Part shown: positions 45,929-55,647 of the stretch, piece by piece
How positions within the stretch are numbered: the first letter of the stretch is position 1
Layout: each line of letters opens with the position of its first letter
Assembly: GCA_039602395.1 (NCBI GenBank)
Contig: JBCNJP010000003.1
Location: 67,209,880-67,273,879 of the forward strand
From: Deinandra increscens subsp. villosa
Taxonomy: Eukaryota; Streptophyta; Magnoliopsida; Asterales; Asteraceae
Direction of reading: 5' to 3'
DNA length: 64,000 nucleotides
Made by a program: the position numbers and the translations under genes
Notes under the pieces: generated by a model
Databases searched by the model: none
Told to the model about the DNA's origin: nothing
Seen by the model: the letters and a program-made list of their open reading frames with translations, nothing else

Positions 45929-47083
45929 ATTAAATATATTGAATATATATGATATATATATACATCAAGATCTATAAGTATTCATAATTTATATATTATG
46001 AAATATCATTTTTATAAAACTATTTAGAATTCGCGCGGACCGGAAGGGTAAACGCCTGTACACTGGGTTTCCTGGCATAGGTAAGGATGTCGCATAAATC
46101 CCTCGTTGGACCTGGCAGACTTACCTGGGGATTCCTGGAGTGAGTGTTTACTTATAGGAAAACGCGTTTTCATATTATCACTAATCTTTGTTTTAATCAA
46201 TACGGAGATAGTCTTTTGACATAATAATAAAACATGACACTCTTCAAGAACCCTATCCAATTGGAACTATATTCTTGTATTTATTTAGCCTATTTTATGT
46301 TAATAGGCTAATCTCAAGGTCTATCATTATCACTCTCAGCGTTATCGTTCATCCTCAAACCTCTCATCATGTGAGTATTCGTAGCCCCTTTCTTTTTGTT
46401 ATTTGGGGTGCAACATGTATCCTATATCAAAATCGTTATTCTTTATTCTTGATACAAAACAATGCGATTATATGAGTATATGTGTGATTCTTGATATGCT
46501 TACTTGTGTGAGACTTGATACGTGAAACTTGAGACTTGAGACTTGATAAACTTGAAACTTGATAAACTTTAAACTTTATTCTTGCGTAAACATTAACAAC
46601 ACCAAGCCTTTGGTTCATTAATAGCTATTGGTTGACAACCCACCTAGGATATTGAGACGTAATCTTGTCCTCAAATAGGTGATTGGAACCTAAATTGTCA
46701 AGGTTTGTTTTACGCGTTTATATCTCGCCTCTAATACTTGTTTGTCATATTCTTAATCATACACTTTGCACGTTGATCGCATATTTTATACTTATACTTA
46801 ATATTAAACCTATGTGTACTCACCAACTCATTGTAGTTGACAGATATTTTATACATGTTGCAGGAAATGCTACTTGAGACTTCCGTTGTGTTATCACGTT
46901 AGGCTTGGCTGGACCTAGTTAATCTTAAAATCATGTCTGTATCTGTTATGTTTTGTAAGATATTGATGTTTATGAAATAAAATGGCATGATTAAGTATAT
47001 CGCAACTTTAATATATTTTGGTTGTGAGCATCTGGACAATTTATCACGCTCCGACAAATTCCGCCGTCGGTTGGGGTGTGACA
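44479..47083 (+). repeat. Gypsy-2 5' LTR
   Basis: 2,605 bp. A TATATAAA box stands at 45213-45220. About 125 bp upstream of it are four GGGCGGTAC(G/T)CCCC motifs at 28-29 bp spacing (44990-45089). Downstream are a very TA-rich stretch (45760-45960), a donor-like GTGAGT at 46371, and a CTCACCAAC...GTTGAC box with TTGCAG ending at 46863. Open frames inside are duplicated in the other LTR and are not genes. Confidence 0.94.
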
Positions 47084-47086
47084 GAT

Positions 47087-47100
47087 TGGTATCAGAGCCA
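47087..47100 (+). promoter_or_regulatory. Gypsy-2 primer-binding site
   Basis: TGGTATCAGAGCCA, complementary to initiator methionine tRNA, three bases after the 5' LTR. Same primer and spacing as Gypsy-1. Confidence 0.93.
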
Positions 47101-47777
47101 TGGCTATAGGGATTTAGGTTATTAGAAACGGATGACCTAGACTATACCATAGGTGTCCACATGATAATCTCATGTATAGTATACCTATTTATATGCTAAG
47201 TCCTTTGATGTTTCTTAATCCTGCTTTCCTCTAAATCTCATCTCCACTTTTAAACACACACTTATACACTAAACTCTTTGGGTTTCCTAACCTCTCTTCA
47301 TAATAATAATGTTTATGAAAAGTTGATTATTTTTATTTATTAATTTCTTTATTCTCGTCGGGGTTAAGTTTCTAGTAGTAGACATGTAGTAACTGGAAGG
47401 GGGAAAACACCGGTAGCTGGGGTCTCTGTCAAAGGTTGGTGTTGCGTACAAATTCGAACCTACCGTCGGACCTGGATACCTACCTGGGACGCCCCGGTGA
47501 GAGTGTTGGAACCTATTAGGCCAAAGCATGTCAATTACTGCTAGAAACTATAAATAACTCTGATTAGTCCCGGTTGTAATTTCTCAATCGAGAAATGAAA
47601 ACCATTCCATTGATTTCACACAAAACCAACATGGTTATCTATTTGTGCACTACTTTTATTGATTCTCAATGATTTACATTCTATATAATTCCAATTGTAT
47701 TTCCTTTTGCACACTCAGATGTTATTATCGGTTGTTTCACATCCTTTGACTCATAAATCATTTCTTTTCCTTTCAGC
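47101..47777 (+). other. Gypsy-2 leader between primer-binding site and gag
   Basis: About 680 bp without a recognisable frame. It presumably holds packaging and dimerisation signals. The start codon at 47778 is the first ATG of the long frame and follows a pyrimidine-rich stretch. Confidence 0.6.
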
Positions 47778-50700
47778 ATGTCTAAGCGTCTCATGGGTCG
47801 TAATCATCGTTCTAAGAATTCTAGTACCAAGTTGGCTGCTCAAATTGCCAAACAAATGGCAGCAGTCATACCAGATATGATGGTTCAAATTCAGCAAAAT
47901 CTAAATGCTAATCCAGTTCCTTCAGCTGCTCCTACCCCTACTTGTTCCTTTAAACATTTCAACTCATGTAATCCACCTAAGTACAGTGGTTCTGATGGCG
48001 CAACCGGTTTATTGCAATGGTTCGAAGGTATCGAAAACACCTTCGTTAATAGTGATTGTCCTGAAAATCTTAAAGTCCGTTATGCCACTAGTGCCTTAAC
48101 CAAGAAGGCACTCACTTGGTGGAACAGCGAGAAGCGTAATCGTGGTGCTGATGTTCTATTAGCCTTATCATGGAATGAAGTCAAAGAACTAATGACACGT
48201 AAGTTCTGTCCTCCTAGTGAACGAAAGAAGTTAGAGGATGAACTCTGGGAACTTAAGCAAGACAGTGGAGAAAATCAAGCCTTCACTGATCGTTTTCATG
48301 AATTAAGTATCTTGGTACCCCATGTCGTTACTCCTGAATATCGTGCTATCGAGAGATACATTGGTGGACTGCCCATGGTCATGCAGGATGCTGTTTGGGC
48401 AAGTAGACCTGAAAAACTTGATGACGCCATCGCTCTTGCAGGAAGGTTAACTGATAACCACGTTAAGGCAGGAAATTTAACCAGAAAAGGATCTAAGAAG
48501 AATTCTAAGTCTGAATCAACTAAAGAATCTAAGGCTGGGTCTTCCAAAACCAACAAAAAGAAGCGGAAGTCTGAAAACCGCAACTTTGCCATTACTACTC
48601 CCACTACACCTGCTGTACCCATTACTCAGGTTGCCCCTGATGCTCCTCCTGCTAAAAAGCCTTACACCGGCAATCATCCTCTGTGCAACACCTGCAAATT
48701 TCATCACCCAACCACTATTGCTTGTCGAGTTTGTCTTAATTGTGGCTGCTATGGTCACTTCATGAATACTTGTCGATTGCCCGCTCGTACTCAAGCTCAA
48801 ATGATCCAACCAGTGGCTCGTCAACTTGTTCAGCCTAATGTTGCTCAGGCTCCACGTGTTCGTGCATGCTACAATTGTGGGGATCCTGGTCATTTCCGCA
48901 ATACATGTCCAAGGCTTATCACTGCAAATCCTCCGGGAAACAATGCTAATCCCGGTGCACCTGCTCGAGCCTTTCATATCAATGTTAACCAGGCTCAGGC
49001 AAACCAGGAAGTTGTCAACGGTACGTTTCTTATTAATAACCGTTATGCTTCCGTTTTATTTGATACTGGTGCCGATAGGAGCTTCGTTTCATTAGAATTT
49101 GAACCATTGCTTGCTATGTCTCGTGCTGCACTCGAACCTCCTATCTCTATTGAAATAGCTAATGGTAAATCAATATCTCTTGATTCTATTATTCAAAATT
49201 GTGCCTTGAACTTTGGTGATCATTCTTACTCTATTGACCTCATTCCTATGCAACTTGGGAGTTTTGACGTCATAGTAGGCATGGATTGGCTATCTCGACA
49301 TCATGCTGAGGTTATTTGTTTCAATAAAACCATTCGTATTCCTCGTCCAGATGGTCAATTTCTAGTAATTTATGGCGATAAACCATCAAATGGACTCAAA
49401 CTCATGTCCTGTACTAAAGCCCGTAAGTACTTGCGTAAGGAGTATGAGGCATTCCTGGCTCACATTGTGGAAGTTCGTGATAAGGAAAAGAGGATTGAAG
49501 ACATCCCAGTAGTTCGAGACTTCCCAGAAGTATTTCCTGAAGACATATCAGGTCTTCCTCCCGTTCGCCAAATTGACTTTCGCATTGACCTTGTGCCTGG
49601 TGCTACTCCTGTTGCAAAGTCGCCTTATCGCCTCGCACCCTCCGAAATGCAGGAACTTTCTAAGCAACTTCAAGAACTCTCTGATAAAGGTTTCATTCGT
49701 CCTAGTTCCTCCCCTTGGGGAGCACCTGTTCTATTCGTAAAGAAGAAAGATGGTACGTTTCGTATGTGTATTGATTACCGTGAGCTCAATAAACTTACCA
49801 TCAAGAATCGTTATCCTTTGCCTAGAATTGATGATCTTTTTGACCAACTTCAAGGAGCCAAGTATTTCTCAAAAATCGACCTTCGATCTGGTTATCATCA
49901 ACTTCGTGTGCATGAAGATGATATTCCATTGACCGCTTTTCGCACAAGATATGGTCATTACGAATTCACTGTCATGCCTTTTGGTTTAACAAACGCACCT
50001 GCTGTATTCATGGATCTCATGAATCGTGTTTGTAAACCGTATCTTGATAAGTTTGTCATAGTTTTCATTGATGATATTCTTATTTACTCCAAATCAGAAT
50101 CAGATCATGAAAATCATCTCCGCCTAGTGTTAGAACTTCTAAAGAAAGAGCAATTGTATGCAAAATTCTCTAAATGTGAATTTTGGCTTAAAGAAGTTCA
50201 ATTCTTGGGGCACATTGTTAACAGCAAGGGTATTCATGTTGATCCAGCAAAGGTTCAAGCTGTTAAAAATTGGAATACCCCAACCACCCCTACTGAAGTC
50301 CGCTCTTTTCTTGGTTTGGCGGGCTATTATCGACGTTTCATTTCAAATTTCTCCAGGATCGCTGTACCACTCACTGCTCTAACTCAAAAAGGCAAGCCAT
50401 TTGAGTGGGGTCCTGCCCAAGAGGAAGCATTTCAAACACTTAAGCAAAAGTTGTGTGATGCTCCTATCTTAACTCTTCCTGATGGTACGGATGATTTCGT
50501 TGTCTATTGTGATGCCTCTAATCAAGGCCTCGGATGCGTTCTTATGCAACGAGGAAAGGTAATCGCATATGCATCAAGGCAACTTAAAATTCATGAGAAA
50601 AACTATACGACACACGATCTTGAGCTTGGTGCCGTCGTTTTTGCCTTGAAAATTTGGAGACATTATCTTTATGGTACCAAATGTGTTATATTTACTGACC

Positions 50701-52328
50701 ATAAAAGTCTTCAACATATCTTCAATCAGAAAGAGCTCAACATGCGACAACGTCGTTGGATCGAACTTCTAAACGATTATGACTGTGAGATTAGATACCA
50801 CCCTGGTAAAGCTAATGTCGTCGCTGACGCTCTAAGTCGAAAGGAACATGTTAAGCTCATTCTTTTTCAAGGCACTCATCACCTATCAGACCTCCAGAAT
50901 CGTATCTTGAAGGCTCAACATGTCTCTGTCACCGAAGGCAATATGTATGAAGAAATGTCATGTGGTGCCGAACTTCAGTTGGAAACCAAGCCAAATGGTC
51001 TTCTCTATTTTATGAATCGACTTTGGATTCCGGACCGAGATGATCTTCGGACTTTTATCATGAACGAAGCTCATAAGACTCGTTATTCAATTCATCCCGG
51101 TGCTGATAAAATGTATCAGGATCTTCGTTGTCATTATTGGTGGCCTGGAATGAAGAAAGACATTGCGCTTTTTGTGGCTAAATGCCTTACTTGTTCTAAA
51201 GTCAAAGCAGAACATCAACGACCCTCTGGTTTACTCGAACAACCTATGATTCCAGTTTGGAAGTGGGAAAACATTGCTATGGATTTCGTCACTAAACTTC
51301 CACGCACTTCCAGTGGGAATAATAGTATTTGGGTTATAGTTGATCGTTTGACAAAATCTGCTCATTTTCTTGCTATTCGTGAAAATTTCAAAATTAGAAA
51401 GTTAGCTCGTATCTATGTTAACGAAATTGTTCGACTTCATGGTACTCCTCTGAGCATTATATCTGATCGTGATGGGCGTTTCATCTCTCGGTTTTGGCAA
51501 TCTCTTCAATCAGCTTTAGGAACTCGTTTAGATCTCAGTACTGCTTATCATCCTCAAACAGATGGTCAGTCTGAGCGAACTATTCAGACCCTTGAAGATA
51601 TGCTTCGGGCTTGTGTAATTGATTTTCAAGGTAACTGGGATACTCATCTGCCATTGGTTGAGTTTTCATACAACAACAGTTATCATTCAAGCATTGGTAT
51701 GGCACCATTTGAAGCACTCTATGGTCGCAAATGTCGCTCACCTATATGTTGGAGTGGAATTGGTGAAACACAAATCACTGGTCCTGAACTAATCCAGGAA
51801 ACGACTGACAAAATCTCTCAAATTCAAAATCACTTACTCGCTGCTAGGAGTCGCCAAAAGAGCTACGCTGATAAGCGACGCAAACCCTTGGAGTTCAAAG
51901 TCGGTGATTTGGTACTACTTAAAGTATCTCCTTGGAAGGGCATCATCAGATTTGGCAAAAGAGGGAAGCTAGCACCTCGTTTTGTGGGACCATTCAAAAT
52001 CTTGAAAAGAATTGGAAAAATGGCATATAAACTTGAGTTACCTCCTGAACTTGCAAACATTCATCCTGTCTTTCATGTGTGTAATCTCCGAAAATGCTTG
52101 GCTGATGAAAACCTTCACATTCCTTTGGACGAAATTCAAATTGATAAATCTATGCATTTTGTGGAAAAACCTGTGGAAATTTTGGATCGGGAAGTCAAGA
52201 AACTAAAGCGTAGTCGTATTCCTATTGTCAAAGTTCGTTGGGAGTCTAAACGGGGACCAGAATTTACCTGGGAACGTGAGGACCAGATGAAGATCAAATA
52301 TCCTCAACTTTTCAACCAGTCTTCCTAA
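47778..52328 (+). CDS. Gypsy-2 gag-pol polyprotein, 1,516 aa, intact
   Basis: One frame encodes everything for retrotransposition. The capsid-like gag spans about residues 55-235 (YSGSDGATGLLQWFEGIE, LTWWNSEKRN, YRAIERYIGGLP). A Lys/Ser-rich linker follows, then two CCHC knuckles, CLNCGCYGHFMNTC (about 318-331) and CYNCGDPGHFRNTC (about 364-377). Protease LFDTGADRSF has its Asp near 428. RT has IDLRSGYHQLRV and the catalytic FIDDIL near 762. RNase H has VVYCDASNQGLG and DHKSLQHIF. Integrase has the HHCC finger (about 1097-1140), MDFVTKLP, SDRDGRF and YHPQTDGQSERT. The C-terminal chromodomain-like segment VKVRWESKRGPEFTWERED (about 1480-1500) is thought in this group to steer insertion to heterochromatin. 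No stop or frameshift; a fused gag-pol without recoding is usual for plant chromoviruses. Tekay/Del assignment is inference. Confidence 0.96.
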   Translation: MSKRLMGRNHRSKNSSTKLAAQIAKQMAAVIPDMMVQIQQNLNANPVPSAAPTPTCSFKHFNSCNPPKYSGSDGATGLLQWFEGIENTFVNSDCPENLKVRYATSALTKKALTWWNSEKRNRGADVLLALSWNEVKELMTRKFCPPSERKKLEDELWELKQDSGENQAFTDRFHELSILVPHVVTPEYRAIERYIGGLPMVMQDAVWASRPEKLDDAIALAGRLTDNHVKAGNLTRKGSKKNSKSESTKESKAGSSKTNKKKRKSENRNFAITTPTTPAVPITQVAPDAPPAKKPYTGNHPLCNTCKFHHPTTIACRVCLNCGCYGHFMNTCRLPARTQAQMIQPVARQLVQPNVAQAPRVRACYNCGDPGHFRNTCPRLITANPPGNNANPGAPARAFHINVNQAQANQEVVNGTFLINNRYASVLFDTGADRSFVSLEFEPLLAMSRAALEPPISIEIANGKSISLDSIIQNCALNFGDHSYSIDLIPMQLGSFDVIVGMDWLSRHHAEVICFNKTIRIPRPDGQFLVIYGDKPSNGLKLMSCTKARKYLRKEYEAFLAHIVEVRDKEKRIEDIPVVRDFPEVFPEDISGLPPVRQIDFRIDLVPGATPVAKSPYRLAPSEMQELSKQLQELSDKGFIRPSSSPWGAPVLFVKKKDGTFRMCIDYRELNKLTIKNRYPLPRIDDLFDQLQGAKYFSKIDLRSGYHQLRVHEDDIPLTAFRTRYGHYEFTVMPFGLTNAPAVFMDLMNRVCKPYLDKFVIVFIDDILIYSKSESDHENHLRLVLELLKKEQLYAKFSKCEFWLKEVQFLGHIVNSKGIHVDPAKVQAVKNWNTPTTPTEVRSFLGLAGYYRRFISNFSRIAVPLTALTQKGKPFEWGPAQEEAFQTLKQKLCDAPILTLPDGTDDFVVYCDASNQGLGCVLMQRGKVIAYASRQLKIHEKNYTTHDLELGAVVFALKIWRHYLYGTKCVIFTDHKSLQHIFNQKELNMRQRRWIELLNDYDCEIRYHPGKANVVADALSRKEHVKLILFQGTHHLSDLQNRILKAQHVSVTEGNMYEEMSCGAELQLETKPNGLLYFMNRLWIPDRDDLRTFIMNEAHKTRYSIHPGADKMYQDLRCHYWWPGMKKDIALFVAKCLTCSKVKAEHQRPSGLLEQPMIPVWKWENIAMDFVTKLPRTSSGNNSIWVIVDRLTKSAHFLAIRENFKIRKLARIYVNEIVRLHGTPLSIISDRDGRFISRFWQSLQSALGTRLDLSTAYHPQTDGQSERTIQTLEDMLRACVIDFQGNWDTHLPLVEFSYNNSYHSSIGMAPFEALYGRKCRSPICWSGIGETQITGPELIQETTDKISQIQNHLLAARSRQKSYADKRRKPLEFKVGDLVLLKVSPWKGIIRFGKRGKLAPRFVGPFKILKRIGKMAYKLELPPELANIHPVFHVCNLRKCLADENLHIPLDEIQIDKSMHFVEKPVEILDREVKKLKRSRIPIVKVRWESKRGPEFTWEREDQMKIKYPQLFNQSS

Positions 52329-52368
52329 ATCTAAATTTCGGGACGAAATTTCCTGAAGTAGGGGAGAC

Positions 52369-54967
52369 TGTGACACTTCGGTCAATCCATATGTATTTTA
52401 TCCGACCCGTTTTCAATTTTGGATTGTAATTATGATCTTGAATCAATAAAGAATCATATTATACATTATTATCACAATTATGTTATATGATTCATAGAAA
52501 TTATCTCGAAGTCTAAATTCAAATTCTATCTCAATCAATTTCGTTATTAAAGTTAAAACCAGATAACTTTAGCAAATCCAAACATGTATTATATTTGTGT
52601 GTAATACTAGTCACGCATACAAATAAATACTAGTGAGGTTTCATAAAAAGTTGGAGGTTTATGACAAAAATAATGAAATTTCGGTACTTTACACGATTTC
52701 GGTATTAATCGGAGGTCTTGTAAATCATCAAAATCAAAATATTTATACTCCAAGATTATAAATATAATAAAAATATATTTTTGGAGGTAAAAAGTGTCAA
52801 TTTACTAAAGTTTAGGGGCTAAAACTGCAAAAATGAAACTTCAGGGGCTAAAAGTGTAAATCTGCCAAAATCACTCCTGGGCGGTACGCCCCAAATTTCT
52901 AACTTCTGGGCGGTACTCCCCAAAATGTCACTTTAGGGCGGTACTCCCCAAATGTTTAATTTCTGGGCGGTACGCCCCAGAATGTGCAGACGTGTTTTTA
53001 GCTTTGCTACGTGTTTCAGCCCCGTTTAACCATTTGATTAGTGTCAAATTCTTCGATTAGTCACCAGAACGCGTGTCCTAACGAGATTTCGTCCCTGTTA
53101 GTATATAAATCAACCTCTGGAACTCGAAATCAAGCTTTAATTCCTAAAATCTATCTCTCAAAAACCTTCATTTCATACCCGTATCTTCACTGCCCGAATT
53201 CTCTCAACTCAGGAGCTCTCGAGGTCTAATTTTCTGCAGTCCTCCTCTATTTGGTACGTAGAACAAAAGCCCTCTATCAATTTCTGTTCATATTTATGTT
53301 TCGATCGAGTTCTAGATTTGCTTAAAAAGCTAGGGTTCTTGAACTTAATTTCTAAAATTGGAACAATCTGTTAGGAATTAGGATCTGTAATTTTGGGGAT
53401 CTTCATACGAACACATAACTAAAGAAACCCCTAAGTTAATTTCATAATTGGAGAACATTTTTTTTCAAGTAAAAACGGTATTATACGTCGTTATAATGCC
53501 CAAATTTAACAAACGGTTATGAGTTTGGGTCTCAAATTTTAGGGGATATCTTTGTATACTATCAAGATTAAAACCCTAAATTTTTATCATTTTTCAAGCA
53601 CGTTTGATATTATTCGTAAAATTGATAAATACAAATATTTGTTAAAAACAAATATATATTTATATGATCATAAAATTAAATATTTGATATTATATGATTA
53701 TATATATATATATATAACTTTACCAACATTATTATCAATATATGTGTATTTTATAAAAATATGTATATATTTAAAAACATAAATTAATATATATATATAT
53801 ATATATATATATTTTCAATTATTAAATATATTGTGATATATATATACATCAAGATCTATAAGTATTCATAATTTATATATTATGAAATATCATTTTTATA
53901 AAACTATTTAGAATTCGCGCGGACCGGAAGGGTAAACGCCTGTACACTGGGTTTCCTGGCATAGGTAAGGATGTCGCATAAATCCCTCGTTGGACCTGGC
54001 AGACTTACCTGGGGATTCCTGGAGTGAGTGTTTACTTATAGGAAAACGCGTTTTCATATTATCACTAATCTTTGTTTTAATCAATACGGAGATAGTCTTT
54101 TGACATAATAATAAAACATGACACTCTTCAAGAACCCTATCCAATTGGAACTATATTCTTGTATTTATTTAGCCTATTTTATGTTAATAGGCTAATCTCA
54201 AGGTCTATCATTATCACTCTCAGCGTTATCGTTCATCCTCAAACCTCTCATCATGTGAGTATTCGTAGCCCCTTTCTTTTTGTTATTTGGGGTGCAACAT
54301 GTATCCTATATCAAAATCGTTATTCTTTATTCTTGATACAAAACAATGCGATTATATGAGTATATGTGTGATTCTTGATATGCTTACTTGTGTGAGACTT
54401 GATACGTGAAACTTGAGACTTGAGACTTGATAAACTTGAAACTTGATAAACTTTAAACTTTATTCTTGCGTAAACATTAACAACACCAAGCCTTTGGTTC
54501 ATTAATAGCTATTGGTTGACAACCCACCTAGGATATTGAGACGTAATCTTGTCCTCAAATAGGTGATTGGAACCTAAATTGTCAAGGTTTGTTTTACGCG
54601 TTTATATCTCGCCTCTAATACTTGTTTGTCATATTCTTAATCATACACTTTGCACGTTGATCGCATATTTTATACTTATACTTAATATTAAACCTATGTG
54701 TACTCACCAACTCATTGTAGTTGACAGATATTTTATACATGTTGCAGGAAATGCTACTTGAGACTTCCGTTGTGTTATCACGTTAGGCTTGGCTGGACCT
54801 AGTTAATCTTAAAATCATGTCTGTATCTGTTATGTTTTGTAAGATATTGATGTTTATGAAATAAAATGGCATGATTAAGTATATCGCAACTTTAATATAT
54901 TTTGGTTGTGAGCATCTGGACAATTTATCACGCTCCGACAAATTCCGCCGTCGGTTGGGGTGTGACA
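52369..54967 (+). repeat. Gypsy-2 3' LTR
   Basis: 2,599 bp, the partner of 44479-47083. GGGCGGTAC(G/T)CCCC array at 52879-52978; donor-like GTGAGT at 54255 and TTGCAG ending 54747, 493 bp apart as in the 5' copy. GGATT follows at 54968. Confidence 0.95.
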
Positions 54968-54971
54968 GGAT

Positions 54972-55647
54972 TGTTGGATAATAATTATTATTAATTATTA
55001 TTTGTGTTTGTTACAAATATAATTATAATAATTATAATATTGGTGAATGTGATATCAATATGTGATAATTAGTATTTGTATTTATTACAAATATGATTAC
55101 TATTATTTTAGGTGGCATGACACATGTTATGTTCTAAAGAGAACATGAGACACATGTAATGTGGTGTATTCTTCTTAAGACACTTGTCATGTTCAAGAAC
55201 ACATGTTATGTTCTAAAGACACATGTAATGTGGTGCATTCTCTTGAAGACACATGTCCTATGAGGTGTCCAAAAGTTGTCTATATAAGAGACATGCATTG
55301 ATTGGTTTTAGAACATCAAAAGATATCACACCAAAAATTCACACAAGAACACTGGCAGAATTTCGAGACGAGTTTCCAGCCTTCGGTCCACTACGCGCTC
55401 TCGTTTCAGGTATACTTCCGGGTGCTAGGTTAACTCCGGCAGTTACACTGCTCCGGCTGTTCTACCCTGGGAGACAGACGGGTTTACTTGGGTAGCCCGA
55501 AATCTGTTTTAAGGGACCTCTGTTGAACAGAAAGCCTCAGCCACCCTTTTATGTTTTCTGTTATTGTTTTGCTTTTGTTCTTCTTCTCTGGTTGTAATTC
55601 GTAATTTTATTTAGCATTTTAATTGTTTTGTGAACGGTGTTCCTACA
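54972..55647 (+). repeat. Copia-2 3' LTR
   Basis: 676 bp, TGTTGGATAA to TTCCTACA; its first T is shared with the GGATT duplicated by Gypsy-2. A CTATATAAG box stands at about 55280-55288. Upstream are two copies of an ACACATGTTATGTTCTAAAG-containing unit (about 55120-55181 and 55198-55250). ATTCC follows as half of the target duplication. Confidence 0.88.

Larger units (their letters stand above)
44479..54967 (+). mobile_element. Intact Ty3/Gypsy chromovirus, Tekay/Del-like (Gypsy-2)
   Basis: 10,489 bp. LTRs at 44479-47083 (2,605 bp) and 52369-54967 (2,599 bp), starting TGTGACACTT and ending GGGTGTGACA. Target duplication GGATT (44474-44478, 54968-54972). Primer-binding site at 47087-47100 and polypurine tract at about 52356-52368. 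One unbroken gag-pol of 1,516 codons. By eye the LTRs differ only by a few length changes in A, T and TA runs, with no clear substitution, so this is the youngest insertion in the window. All parts needed for autonomous transposition appear present. Confidence 0.96.
40383..55647 (+). mobile_element. Ty1/Copia element (Copia-2), 5' truncated by the gap, hosting Gypsy-2
   Basis: Coding frame at 40384-43938, then 540 bp of 3' non-coding DNA and a TGTGGGGGAT polypurine tract (44469-44477). The 3' LTR starts TGTTGGATAAT and ends TTCCTACA at 55647. Gypsy-2 (44479-54967) split it at the very first base of that LTR. ATTCC follows the LTR (55648-55652); the same ATTCC stands in the empty site of copy A (35702-35706), confirming the 3' boundary. 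5' LTR and primer-binding site not seen. Confidence 0.9.

Noticed and set aside
45152..46877. Several 60-80 codon frames, repeated at 53041-54761
   Set aside because: They are identical because they lie in the two Gypsy-2 LTRs; composition is non-coding and no domain is seen.
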